A DNA stretch of 64,000 bases, taken from Trebonia sp963771985. Lineage in GTDB: Bacteria > Actinomycetota > Actinomycetes > Streptosporangiales > Streptosporangiaceae. Under the pieces are notes generated by a model. It was not told where the DNA came from. It did not search any database and saw nothing but the letters and a program-made list of their open reading frames with translations. A program made the translations under genes and the position numbers. Every line of letters begins with the position of its first letter. Position 1 is the stretch's first letter. Of this stretch, positions 46,428 to 54,625 are shown piece after piece. The stretch lies in assembly GCA_963771985.1 (NCBI GenBank), contig CAVYVO010000011.1, positions 310,001-374,000 of the forward strand. Direction: 5' to 3'.

Positions 46428-48551
46428 TTACGGCACCGGCGAGGGCCGCTCTTCCAGCTGGCCGGATGCTGGGACGGGACTGCGCGCCAGCGCGCTCGGC
46501 CACCATACCCAGCGCCCCAGGTCCAGGTTGAGCGCGGTCACCAGGACGGACCTGACCACGATCGTGTCCAGCAGCACGCCGAACGCGACGGCGAACCCGA
46601 GTTCGGTCATCATCGTGAGCGGCAGCGTGGCGAGTGCGGCGAACGTCCCGGCGAGCACCAGGCCGGCCGAGACGATCACCCCACCGGTGGCCGCCAGGCC
46701 GGTGAGCGCGCCCTGCCGGGCGCCGTGCCGTGCTGTTTCCTCGCGGACCCGGGTCATCAGGAAGATGTTGTAGTCGATGCCGAGCGAGACGAGGAAGACG
46801 AACGCCAGCAGCGGGAACGAGGCGTCCGCGCCACCGAAGTTGAACACGTGGTTGAAGAACAGCGAGCTGACGCCGAGCGCGGCGAGGAACGACAGCACCA
46901 CGGTGGCGATCAGCATGACCGGCGCGACCAGCGCGCGCAGCAGCAGCATGAGGATGACCAGCACGACGGCCAGGATTACCGGGATGATCACTTCCCGGTC
47001 GCGCGTGTTGGCCTGCTGCACGTCCAGGCTGGTCGCCGAGGTGCCGCCGACCTGGGCGTCCGCCCCGGAGACGGCACTAGCGGCGGCGCGGACCCGGTCC
47101 ACCGTGGCGTAGGCGGCCTGGCTGTCCGGCGGCACGGTGAGCGTGCCGTTCAGGTAGGCGTGCCCGTCCACGGTCACCGGCGCTGTCACCGCGGTGATGC
47201 CGGGAACCGCCCGGAACGCCGCCGCCACCGGCGCCGCCTGCGCGGCGTTGGCGACCACCTGCACGGGCGCGCCGTCGCCGGCCGCGGCCGGGAAGTTCTG
47301 GTCGATGACGGTCTGCCCGGTCACCGAGTCCGGGTGCTCGCGGAACGTCTGGGCGTTGGTCAGGCCGCTGGCCTTCAGGCCGGTTAGCCCCACCGCCATC
47401 GCGCCGAGCACGGTGGCGAGCCAGACCGCCCGCGGCCGCCGGGCGATCAGGCCGCCGGTGCGCGCCCACAGGCCCCGCGACGACGGTTCCTCGGTGCCGA
47501 AGGCCGGCCGCGCCGGCCAGAAGACCCACCGGCCGCAGATGACCAGCAGCGCAGGCAGCAGTGTCAGCATCGCCATCAGGGCAACGGCCACGCCGATCGC
47601 CAGCACCGGCCCCATGTCCTTGGTCGAGTTCAGGTCGGCTGCCGACAGCGTCAGCAGGCTGGCGATAACCGTGGCCGCGCTGGCGATGATGGCCGGGCCG
47701 GCCCGGCGCAGCGCGATCGCCATCGCCTCGTGCCGGTCCTCGTGCCGCCGCAGTTCCTCTCGGTACCGGGCGGTCAGCAGTAGCGCGTAGTCGGTGGCCG
47801 CGCCGAACACCAGGACGTCGAGGATGCCGGCGCTTTGCGCGTTGACGGTCAGGTACTTGGTGAGCAGGTAGACGACTCCCTCCGAGGTGCTCAGCGCGGC
47901 CGCCGCCGAGATCACCGGCAGCAGCCACAGCACCGGGCTGCGGTAGGTGAGCAGCAGCAGCACGATGACCACGCCGAGCGTGGCGCCAAGCAGGGTCCCG
48001 CTGATGCCGCTGAACGCGCTGGCCGAGTCGGCGGCGTTGCCCAGCGGTCCCGCGATATGGCTGGCCAGGCCGCCGGCATCGGCCCGGCTGATGGCCCGCA
48101 GCCGGTCCGCCGCGGTCGACGCGCCGTCATAGCCCTTGCTGCCCAGGTTGACCGGGACGATGGTCTCGACCGCCTTGCCGTTCGCCGCGGCGATCGGCCC
48201 GGCGATCTGGCTTTTCACCACCCCGGGCACGCTGGCGAACTGCCGTGCGTCCGCGGCCGCCTTCGCCCGGTCCGCGCTCGTCAGCGGCAGGAAACCGCCG
48301 CCGCTGGCCTGCCGGTCGTAGACGACCACCGCCGTGAAGATGTTCGGCGACTGCAGGCGCGCTTCCAGCGCCAGCACCTTGGTGGACTGGGCGCTGCCCG
48401 GCAGCCACGCCTGGATGTTGTTCTGCTCCGCCCCGGTCAGCTTCGCCGACAGCGAGCCGAAGACACCCAGCATCACCAGCCAGAACACTAGGACAGCCCA
48501 TTTAGCCCGGCGTCCGCTCGCGATGGTCGCCGTCGCGTGCAGCCCGTTCAC
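46428..48551 (-). CDS. MMPL/RND family transporter
   Basis: 707 residues, two repeats of six helices. The two DY-containing motifs expected for proton relay are VFGAATDYALLLTARYREEL in the first half and LVSLGIDYNIFLMTRVREE in the second. Large extracytoplasmic loops lie at about 40-180 and 400-510. MmpL proteins export lipids, siderophores or drugs. Start GTG 48551 overlaps the pirin stop (GTGA), so pirin and exporter are translationally coupled and share the promoter with palindrome B. Confidence 0.93.
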   Translation of the reverse strand: MNGLHATATIASGRRAKWAVLVFWLVMLGVFGSLSAKLTGAEQNNIQAWLPGSAQSTKVLALEARLQSPNIFTAVVVYDRQASGGGFLPLTSADRAKAAADARQFASVPGVVKSQIAGPIAAANGKAVETIVPVNLGSKGYDGASTAADRLRAISRADAGGLASHIAGPLGNAADSASAFSGISGTLLGATLGVVIVLLLLTYRSPVLWLLPVISAAAALSTSEGVVYLLTKYLTVNAQSAGILDVLVFGAATDYALLLTARYREELRRHEDRHEAMAIALRRAGPAIIASAATVIASLLTLSAADLNSTKDMGPVLAIGVAVALMAMLTLLPALLVICGRWVFWPARPAFGTEEPSSRGLWARTGGLIARRPRAVWLATVLGAMAVGLTGLKASGLTNAQTFREHPDSVTGQTVIDQNFPAAAGDGAPVQVVANAAQAAPVAAAFRAVPGITAVTAPVTVDGHAYLNGTLTVPPDSQAAYATVDRVRAAASAVSGADAQVGGTSATSLDVQQANTRDREVIIPVILAVVLVILMLLLRALVAPVMLIATVVLSFLAALGVSSLFFNHVFNFGGADASFPLLAFVFLVSLGIDYNIFLMTRVREETARHGARQGALTGLAATGGVIVSAGLVLAGTFAALATLPLTMMTELGFAVAFGVLLDTIVVRSVLVTALNLDLGRWVWWPSALARSPVPASGQLEERPSPVP

Positions 48552-49378
48552 TGGAGCCCTCCCCCGAAACCGCCGCCGCCTCCCGGGAAACCACCAGGGC
48601 CTCCTGGAGCGCCGCGCCCGGCCAGCTCGCGCGGGTCCAGGCGCCGGGGCTCGTAGGAGGGGCTGGCAGGGAGCGACACGACGAGCAGGTCGGCAGGCGC
48701 TGTGGCGTCAGCGGTCAGCGAGTCCGCTCCGCCCAGTGAGATCACGTCGTCGATGGCGGCGGAGGCGCCGTTGACCGTCGCCGCGCCGTCGATCAGGTAC
48801 GCCAGCGTGAACCGGCCCGGGCCGACCGCTAGCTCCGCGCGGGAACCGGCAGGCACGGCGACGCGGCGGACGGACAGCCCTTCCGTGCGTGCCTCGATCG
48901 GACCGCCGTCACCGACGGGCTCGGTGACGAGCGCGTCGCCGATCAGGTGCGCGGTGAACGACTCGGCCGGGTAATCGGTGTAGGACGGCTCTTGCTCGAG
49001 GGCGGCCGCATAGTCGGGGTCGAACTGGATCTGGAACCCGCGTGTCCCGCTAGCCCCGCGCTCGATGTGGGAGATCCCCGACCCGGACCGGATCAGCTGG
49101 GCATCACCGGCGTTCAGGTACGCCCATTGGCCGGTCGCCGTGTCGTAGTGACCCATGGTGCCCTGGAGGACAAGCGTCAGGATCTCAAGCCCCTCATGGC
49201 GGTGGAGCGCGTACTCGAAGTCGTCGCGGAAGCGGGTGGCCGCCCAGAGGAACACCGCCGCTGCAGGCTCCCCGTCCGAGGTATAGCCCCCGAGGACCGG
49301 GAGGCTGCTCTGCGTAGGCCTGGACGCTCCTTCAGGAGGCTCCCGCCGCCGCAAGACTGTGGCCGTGGATGTTGTCAT
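48548..49378 (-). CDS. pirin family protein
   Basis: About 276 residues from ATG 49378 (AAGGAGA upstream). Cupin metal residues in FEYALHRHEGLEILTLVLQG and the downstream MGHYDTATGQWAYLNAGDAQ, IRSGSGISHIE pattern are pirin-like; the second cupin is degenerate. The C-terminus is a Gly/Pro-rich tail (PGGPGGFPGGGGGFGGG). It is cotranslated with the MMPL exporter, suggesting a redox- or flavonoid-linked efflux operon. A 28-bp palindrome (49445-49472) sits 67 bases upstream. Confidence 0.88.
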   Translation of the reverse strand: MTTSTATVLRRREPPEGASRPTQSSLPVLGGYTSDGEPAAAVFLWAATRFRDDFEYALHRHEGLEILTLVLQGTMGHYDTATGQWAYLNAGDAQLIRSGSGISHIERGASGTRGFQIQFDPDYAAALEQEPSYTDYPAESFTAHLIGDALVTEPVGDGGPIEARTEGLSVRRVAVPAGSRAELAVGPGRFTLAYLIDGAATVNGASAAIDDVISLGGADSLTADATAPADLLVVSLPASPSYEPRRLDPRELAGRGAPGGPGGFPGGGGGFGGGLQ

Positions 49379-49444
49379 GTCATTCTCCTTGCTACTACTG
49401 GTTGGGGGGTTGCTCCGGCTCCGCGACGCTCTGACCTCCTCGTT

Positions 49445-49472
49445 CCAAAGTACTCTATTTAGAGTACTTTGG
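49445..49472. promoter_or_regulatory. operator-like palindrome B, pirin-MMPL promoter
   Basis: Perfect 28-bp palindrome: 12-bp arm CCAAAGTACTCT, centre ATTT, and the complementary arm. Its core is the same as palindrome A. It is the most extended copy of the motif in the window and is placed for control of the pirin-MMPL operon. Confidence 0.75.
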
Positions 49473-49567
49473 AGAAAGCGTTCTGCGCAAAGCAAGGGAT
49501 GTGGTGCGGGGCGGGGTTTCGAGAAACAAGCACAGCGTTCTGCCGGAGACAGGGCGCTGTGGGACTG

Positions 49568-49681
49568 TTAGGAGGGCAGACGGCGCGGGCGCATGCTGCC
49601 GATGGCGGCATAGGCGGTCCAGGCTCGCCGCGAGGCGACGATGGCCGCCGCCAACGCTGTCCACATGTTCAGATTGGTCAT
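49568..49681 (-). other. 37-codon frame with duplicated leader
   Basis: ATG 49681 starts a short frame (MTNLNMWTALAAAIVASRRA then WTAYAAIGS) ending at 49568. Its 5' leader (49671-49728) resembles that of the frame starting at 37215 near the cupredoxin. It may be the start of a lost gene carrying a membrane or export segment. The surrounding 49496-50107 shows no other gene. Confidence 0.4.
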
Positions 49682-50107
49682 GTCTGCAGGTTCGCCATCG
49701 GGGGTTGAAGAACCGCTGAAGACGGAGCCTGGCCCATCCCGGCAGCCCGGATTAGACGAGCTGCTGGATCACCGTCGGGCCGCACGCGCCTCCGGAGCAG
49801 CCAGCGGGCCGTTGGCGTGCGACCCGGGTGATGACCGCTTCCCCTACGGCGGTCCGCGGCTGGCATTAGACCAGGGCCGTCGCCGGCTGCTGTTCCTCGT
49901 CATCTTCTCGTTCACCTTGATGAACCTCCCGATTCGATGCATGACGGAACGGCACCGGAGGCAGGGTGGCTCCGGGCGGCCGCTGACCAGGCTGCCGTCT
50001 CCCCAAGCTGAATGGAGATGGTCACAGCCAGCCGCATGCCGTGCGGCCAGAACTCCTGTGGCGGGGCCCTGCTTTCGCCGAGCGGCCGTTAGCCGCTGTC
50101 TGCTTTA

Positions 50108-50236
50108 GCTTCGAACCCGGCGGGATGGGCTGGCGTCGCACCTTTCGTGCGATTTCTGCCGCGGGCTTGCGGACCCGTTCTGGCTTCGAACCCAGTGGGA
50201 TGAGCTGGGGGCATCGCACCTTCCGGGCGATTCCTG
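50108..50236. repeat. two direct repeats of about 52 bp
   Basis: Units at 50108-50159 and 50183-50236 share GCTTCGAACCC, GGGATG and the TCGCACC...GCGATT part at about 80 percent identity, 75 bases apart. Each contains an imperfect form of the TCGCACG/CGTGCGA palindrome (50136-50152 and 50214-50230). No protein is supported here. Confidence 0.6.
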
Positions 50237-50310
50237 CGTGGCCTTATCCTTCGCCCAGACACCCTGCTTGACCTCAGTTGAACAAATAAGACGCTTTCGA
50301 ACATAAGCGA

Positions 50311-50365
50311 GGCAGGTAGATTTCCGGGGAGCCAAACAGGGAGCCACCAGCGGCAGATGTCGAAC
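50311..50365 (+). other. possible integrase C-terminal remnant
   Basis: One frame reads RFPGSQTGSHQRQMSND over the tandem GGGAGCCAAACAGGGAGCCA (50327-50346), close to GSQAGSQQRQ at 31659-31690. It directly precedes the tRNA-Arg 3' half, the normal place for an integrase gene end in actinomycete integrative elements. The rest of that integrase is missing. Confidence 0.4.
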
Positions 50366-50378
50366 GACATATGGCGAC

Positions 50379-50495
50379 GCGCCCGGACGATTCGCCCAGC
50401 TAGATGGCTTGTAGAGCGATATCGGGCGACATCCAGCGACGGTTCGAATGTGCCTTCTAAGCAGCGGGTCGCGGGTTCGAATCCTGCCGGGCGCG
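50379..50495 (+). other. tRNA-Arg(TCT) 3' half, probable attachment site
   Basis: From 50454 the sequence is a tRNA 3' half: anticodon loop CTTCTAA (anticodon TCT), a T-arm GCGGG-TTCGAAT-CCTGC, acceptor strand CGGGCGC and discriminator G. A perfect 5' acceptor partner GCGCCCG is at 50379-50385, but the D-arm and anticodon 5' strand do not fold normally and the span is 117 bases. I infer an att site left by integration into a tRNA-Arg gene rather than a working tRNA. Confidence 0.5.
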
Positions 50496-50631
50496 CTCTT
50501 TGGGCTCTGACCTGGGGAAACTCTCGCCACTGTGGCGGAGGCCGGGGTGCTGTGGTCAAGCATCTCGGTGCTACAGACACTATCTCCCTGCTTAAAAGTT
50601 CTGTAGCTCCCCCAGGCAGAGGGAGTCAATC

Positions 50632-51711
50632 ATGCCCCACCAGGCTGGCGCCGCCGGTTCGCGGCCTGCCCGGAAGAGCCCGTTGCGAAGCGCCACCATG
50701 ACCGCCGCCTTGGGTGCGCCGCCGACGGATGAGCCCAATCGGCAGCCGCGGCCTCGAGAGGTCACGGCGCAGCAGCTGCGGCAGATGCAGATCAGCGAGT
50801 TCATCGCATGGCTGCGGACGCAGACCAACAAGCACAAGCGGCCGTTCCAGGAGGAGACGATCATCGGGTACGCGGAGACCGCCCGCGCGCTCGACCGGTG
50901 GATGACTGAGCAGGAGATCGACGGGGACTTCACCGCGTGCGACACCGCGGTACTCAACGAGTTCTTCACCGCATACCGGAACTCGCATACGCAGGGCGGG
51001 ACCAACACGCGGCAGCGCAACCTGCACCACCTGTTCGCCTGGCTGGCGAAGAAGTACGGGCATCCCGATCCCTGGACGCCGGAGCTGGTGCGGTACGGGC
51101 CCGTCAAGTCGCGGCCGTCGACGCTGGCCGAGGAGTTCATCCGCGATCTGCTCGAGATCACGGGCGGCGGCAAGGCGACTCGGTTCGTCGATGTCCGGGA
51201 TCACGCCATGATCCGGATGCTGACTGAGGGCGTCCGGCGCGAGGAGCTGGCGCAGCAGGAGATCTCCGATCTGTCGGAGGACCTGATCGCCCGGCCTTTT
51301 GTCCGGGTGGTTCCGCTCAAAGGCGCGCGTGAGTTCACGCAAGGCCGGCTGGTGCCGCTGGCGATGGCGTCGGCGCAGGCGCTGACCGCTTACCTGCGGG
51401 CGCGGCGCTCGCACAGGCTCGCCGCGTCTCCGGCGCTGTGGCTCGGGAGCCGCAACCGGGGGCCGATGACCGGGTCGGGCGTGTATCAGATGCTCCAGCG
51501 GCGGGCCGAGGAGGCAGGTTATGAGCCGGACGTTCACCCGCATCAGTTCCGGCATACCTTCGCGCACGACTGGCTGCACGGCGGCGGCTCCGAAGGCGAC
51601 CTGATGCGGCTGATGGGATGGCACGATCGGTCGATGGTGGACCGGTATGCCGCGGATATGCAAGAGCTGCGGGCTTTCGAAGCCGAGCGGCGCCGGGGCG
51701 ACATGTACTGA
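50632..51711 (+). CDS. tyrosine recombinase (XerC/phage integrase family)
   Basis: 359 residues, AGGGAG ribosome site. SAM-like core-binding domain at about 45-145 (ISEFIAWLRTQTNKHKRPFQ) and catalytic domain 160-345. Active-site residues: Arg202/203 in TEGVRREEL, Lys230 in VPLKGAREF, His304-x-x-Arg307 in HPHQFRHTF, His331 in MGWHDRSM and nucleophile Tyr339 in VDRYA. All are present, so it may be active. It stands 136 bases after the tRNA-like att site. Its stop is followed, in the same frame, by a headless WXG100 gene, showing a recombination junction at 51712. Confidence 0.93.
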   Translation: MPHQAGAAGSRPARKSPLRSATMTAALGAPPTDEPNRQPRPREVTAQQLRQMQISEFIAWLRTQTNKHKRPFQEETIIGYAETARALDRWMTEQEIDGDFTACDTAVLNEFFTAYRNSHTQGGTNTRQRNLHHLFAWLAKKYGHPDPWTPELVRYGPVKSRPSTLAEEFIRDLLEITGGGKATRFVDVRDHAMIRMLTEGVRREELAQQEISDLSEDLIARPFVRVVPLKGAREFTQGRLVPLAMASAQALTAYLRARRSHRLAASPALWLGSRNRGPMTGSGVYQMLQRRAEEAGYEPDVHPHQFRHTFAHDWLHGGGSEGDLMRLMGWHDRSMVDRYAADMQELRAFEAERRRGDMY

Positions 51712-51975
51712 TCGCAGTCTGCCGCTAACCAGCTGCGGGCGGGGAAGCAGCAGATCGACAGCGATCTGGCCAGGCTCAAGAGCCTGATCGACAACCTGGT
51801 CGCTAGCGGGTACGTCACGGATGCTTCCAGCAAGCAGTTCGATGCGTCTTACACCGAGTTCAACGCTGGCGCCACCAAGGTGATAGAAGGCCTGACCGGC
51901 ATGGGCCAGTACCTGGACGCTGCCGCGCGGGCGTTCCAGGAGACGGATACTCAGCTGGCCGCGGCGCTCAAGTAA
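51712..51975 (+). pseudogene. WXG100 (ESAT-6-like) gene without its 5' end
   Basis: Directly after the recombinase stop and in the same frame: SQSAANQLRAGKQQIDSDLA, KSLIDNLVASGYVTDASSKQ, EFNAGATKVIEGLTGMGQYL, then LDAAARAFQETDTQLAAALK and TAA at 51973. This is the actinobacterial ESAT-6-like protein lacking only the first 10 to 15 residues and any start codon. Type VII secretion substrates of this kind are exported as helical hairpin dimers. Confidence 0.8.
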
Positions 51976-52063
51976 CAAGCCCCGGTCGCGGGCGGGCCGC
52001 TGCCGCGCCTGAGCGCTGGCAGCGGCCCGCCGCAGCGTTGCCGCTCTATGCCGTGCGGAAGGG

Positions 52064-52880
52064 ATGATCATGCGGCTGGCGCTGACGGCCGTGGCACTGG
52101 CCATGGGGCGGGCGGCGGACGTGGTGCTTGAGGCCGATCCGGCGACACCGGTGGCGGATCTCGCGGCCGAGCTGGTGCGTTTCATCTCCGGGGATGCCGC
52201 CGGGGCGCGTCATGTCCCGCCTGGCAGCGAGGGCGGGCGGGGGGCGCGGGTGCTGCGGTTTCCCGGGCCGCGGTCGCGAGGCTCGCTGGCCATGTCCTCG
52301 CCGGTGCCCGAGGAGAGCCGCTTCCCGTCCCGCTGTACGTGAACCAGCACCTGATTCCGTCCGCGCTGACCTTGGCGGAGGCGTGGATCAGGGACGGGGC
52401 GGTGGTCAGCCTCGGCAGCCCGGACGGCTGCGTGGCCCCGGAGCGGGCGGGGCTGGCCGAGATCCGGGTGCTGAGCGGGCCGATGGCCGGGTCTATCCGC
52501 CGACTGGGGGCCGGGCACTGCGATATAGGCACCGGTCCTGGCGCGTCGTTCCGTCTCCCCGGCCGGGCCATCCCGGCGGTCGCGCTGCGGGGGCCACCGC
52601 CGGGTTCGCCGACATCACCGAGCAGCGGGCCGCCGTGCCCCCGGCGGGCAAGCTGGCGCACATCGTCGTGCTGCTCGACCGGTGGGAAGGGTTCACCAGC
52701 ACGCTGGGCGAGTTCGAGGGCGGCGTGCTCACCGAGGTCATCACCCGGATCCTCAGCGAGGGCGCCAGCGCCGGGTGCACCTGGTGATGACCGGCGACCG
52801 GACGCTGCTCGCCGGGCGGATCGCGGCGCTGTGCGAGGACAAACTGGCTTCATGCTGGCGCTCGCGGATGCGCTGTTGAA
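52064..52880 (+). pseudogene. EccC-type (FtsK/SpoIIIE) secretion ATPase, internally deleted
   Basis: Pieces in three frames. 52064-52200: an N-terminal ubiquitin-like/FHA-adjacent segment (RAADVVLEADPATPVADLAA). 52330-52590: AWIRDGAVVSLGSPDGCVAP and GLAEIRVLSGPMAGSIRRLG then HCDIGTGPGASFRL, an FHA-like part. 52620-52880: HIVVLLDRWEGFTSTLGEFE, VITRILSEGASAG, then in another frame HLVMTGDRTLLAGRIAALCE, the middle of the EccC ATPase region. The Walker motifs and most of the 1300-residue protein are gone. It was the motor of a type VII secretion system. Confidence 0.7.
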
Positions 52881-53016
52881 GCGAGCGGCGCTCCCCAGCC
52901 ATTCGCCCCCCACATGCTCGACGCCCATTACCCGTCAAGCGTCCCACAACCGGACCGTGGCAAGAACCAGATGAAGGCCGCCGACGGCCAAGCGAGCATT
53001 CCGCCGGGACTTGGGC

Positions 53017-53517
53017 TCAAAGGAGGCGCGTCCCGGTGGATTGTGCCCGCAGTGAGGGTGACGGCTGCGGGATTACGGTCATGTTGTAGGCGATTGTCGC
53101 GGTAAAGACGGTAGCGATATCGATGTCGGCGGGTGTGCAGCAGAATCCGGTGACCGTGCCGAGAAGTCCGGCTCCCGGGAACGGTACCAGGGCCTGGGAG
53201 ATCCCGGCGTTGATCGTGAGCCGTTCGCCATCGGCACCGCCTGACAGCAAGCGGATCGCTTCGCAGCGGCGGATGCCGACGCCTACGCCCCGGTCAGTGG
53301 AGAATTCCTCCACGGCCGCGCCGGGGTATTGTCCGCGGAGCGCGGCGGCCAGCAGGCTCGGCGGGTCGATGCTGCCGGGGAGCTCCAGCGGCATTGCCGC
53401 GATCCCGAGCAGGATGAGCGCGGGGCGGCCGTCGTGCTCACCGGCCAGTGCGCCGAGGTAGCCGAGCCCGCTGGCGGCGATCGCCTGGCGCAGCGCGCCC
53501 AGAGCATGCGAATGCAT
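53017..53517 (-). pseudogene. type VII secretion-associated hypothetical protein, 5'-truncated
   Basis: Minus-strand frame: LRQAIAASGLGYLGALAGEH, PALILLGIAAMPLELPG, LRGQYPGAAVEEFSTDRGVG, INAGISQALVPFPGAGLLGT and FTATIAYNMTVIP. The pattern is of an actinobacterial protein found in type VII loci; I cannot name a function. The apparent start (MHSHALGAL) lies inside the DNA of the WXG-like gene, so the true N-terminus was removed by a deletion that fused both genes out of frame near 53490. Confidence 0.5.
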
Positions 53518-53726
53518 TCGGTGCCGTGCTGGCCGAGTTGGGTGAGCCCGTAATTCCAGCTGCCGGCGAACCCGTGCACCTGTCCGGCGAGCGGATCGGT
53601 TCCGGTGAGAGCGCTGTCACCATTGCGGATATCGGTGCACGCGGTTGATAGCCTGCCGGTGAAACCGGAGAAGGCCGAGATCAAGTCATCAAGCACCTGG
53701 CTGGTCAGGTGAAGATCAGCCCCCAT
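53490..53726 (-). pseudogene. WXG100-like secreted protein, 3'-truncated
   Basis: ATG 53726 with AAGGGA upstream starts MGADLHLTSQVLDDLISAFS, FTGRLSTACTDIRNGDSALT and FAGSWNYGLTQLGQHGTECI, a WXG100-type helical hairpin with the turn GSW. After about residue 78 the frame enters the neighbouring gene out of frame. I infer a deletion joining the two genes. Confidence 0.6.
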
Positions 53727-53923
53727 CGCCGTCCCTTGCCCCTTTGCCGCTCGTCGCGATTGCGTGACCAAATCATCACGCAGGATAGCTAACCGGGGCG
53801 AAATGCGTCCAGGGATGCCATTAAACCGGCCGGCGGACAATCATTTCGTAAGAACTTGAGCTTCACTCTTGTCTCATTGGCTCGCGTGCAGTCCCAATAG
53901 GCTTAGGAGAGCACGTAGCCGTT

Positions 53924-54256
53924 CTACTGTCCCGTTGCCTCACGGTACTGCGCCACGATGTTCGCTGGTACCCGGCCGCGCTCTTTGATCTCGATGCCCT
54001 TCTCCCTGGCCCACTCGCGGACCTTGTGCGTGTCGATGGCGCTTCCGTTCCGGCGGCCTACCTGGGCGGCCCGGCGGGCGCCGCTGACCTTGCGGGCGTG
54101 GTCAACGAACGTTCCGAGTGCTGTATGCAGTTCATCGGTGTGCTCGGTGCTGAGGTCGATCTCGTACTCAACGCCGTCGAGAGCAAAGCGGACGGTACCT
54201 GCCGCTTCGCCGCCGTCAATGTCATCGATGATGAGGGTTTGGATCTGCTGAGCCAT
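53924..54256 (-). CDS. lsr2: Lsr2 nucleoid-associated xenogeneic silencer
   Basis: 110 residues. N-terminal dimerisation domain (QIQTLIIDDIDGGEAAGTVR, VEYEIDLSTEHTDELHTAL) and C-terminal DNA-binding domain with the AT-hook-like RGR of KERGRVPANIVAQYREATGQ. Lsr2 coats AT-rich, often foreign, DNA and represses it. Full length for the family. It stands between the type VII relics and the parS-like site. Some actinomycetes carry two lsr2 genes, and this may be the accessory one. Confidence 0.95.
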   Translation of the reverse strand: MAQQIQTLIIDDIDGGEAAGTVRFALDGVEYEIDLSTEHTDELHTALGTFVDHARKVSGARRAAQVGRRNGSAIDTHKVREWAREKGIEIKERGRVPANIVAQYREATGQ

Positions 54257-54465
54257 GTCGTGCTCCTGAACCTCGTTGGTGGATAACTCAATTGTAGGTG
54301 ATCGATGTGATTATTGTGGCAAGACATGCCGGGGCTGGTGGTTTCATGTCGTTTACCGGAGCGACTTCCTGCCCGGGGTCATGACGAATATTCGCGGTCT
54401 TGCCATGCTCGAAGCATCTGCGACGCTCACGGCAGACGGGCCGTCAACAATGCCCGCGTACCTTG

Positions 54466-54479
54466 GTTTCACGTGAAAG
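54466..54479. promoter_or_regulatory. near-consensus parS (ParB binding) site
   Basis: GTTTCACGTGAAAG matches the 14-bp parS palindrome GTTTCACGTGAAAC at 13 positions. parS sites load ParB for chromosome or plasmid segregation and cluster near oriC. It lies in a 350-bp stretch (54277-54625) with no supported gene. Confidence 0.55.
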
Positions 54480-54625
54480 CCTGCTGCCGGTGTAGTCCAT
54501 ATGCGCACGGTTGGCGTCATACAGGGCGGATAGCGCCTTCTCCGGCGCATGAAGCAAGCGCATTGCCACGAGGTGGCACAGGTCACAGCAACTGCTGATA
54601 GCCGGGCACGACACCCGCCAGCCCA

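Noticed and set aside
50379..50495. Functional tRNA-Arg gene
   Set aside because: The acceptor and T-arm pair, but the D-arm does not fold and the length is 117 bases, so only the 3' half is accepted.
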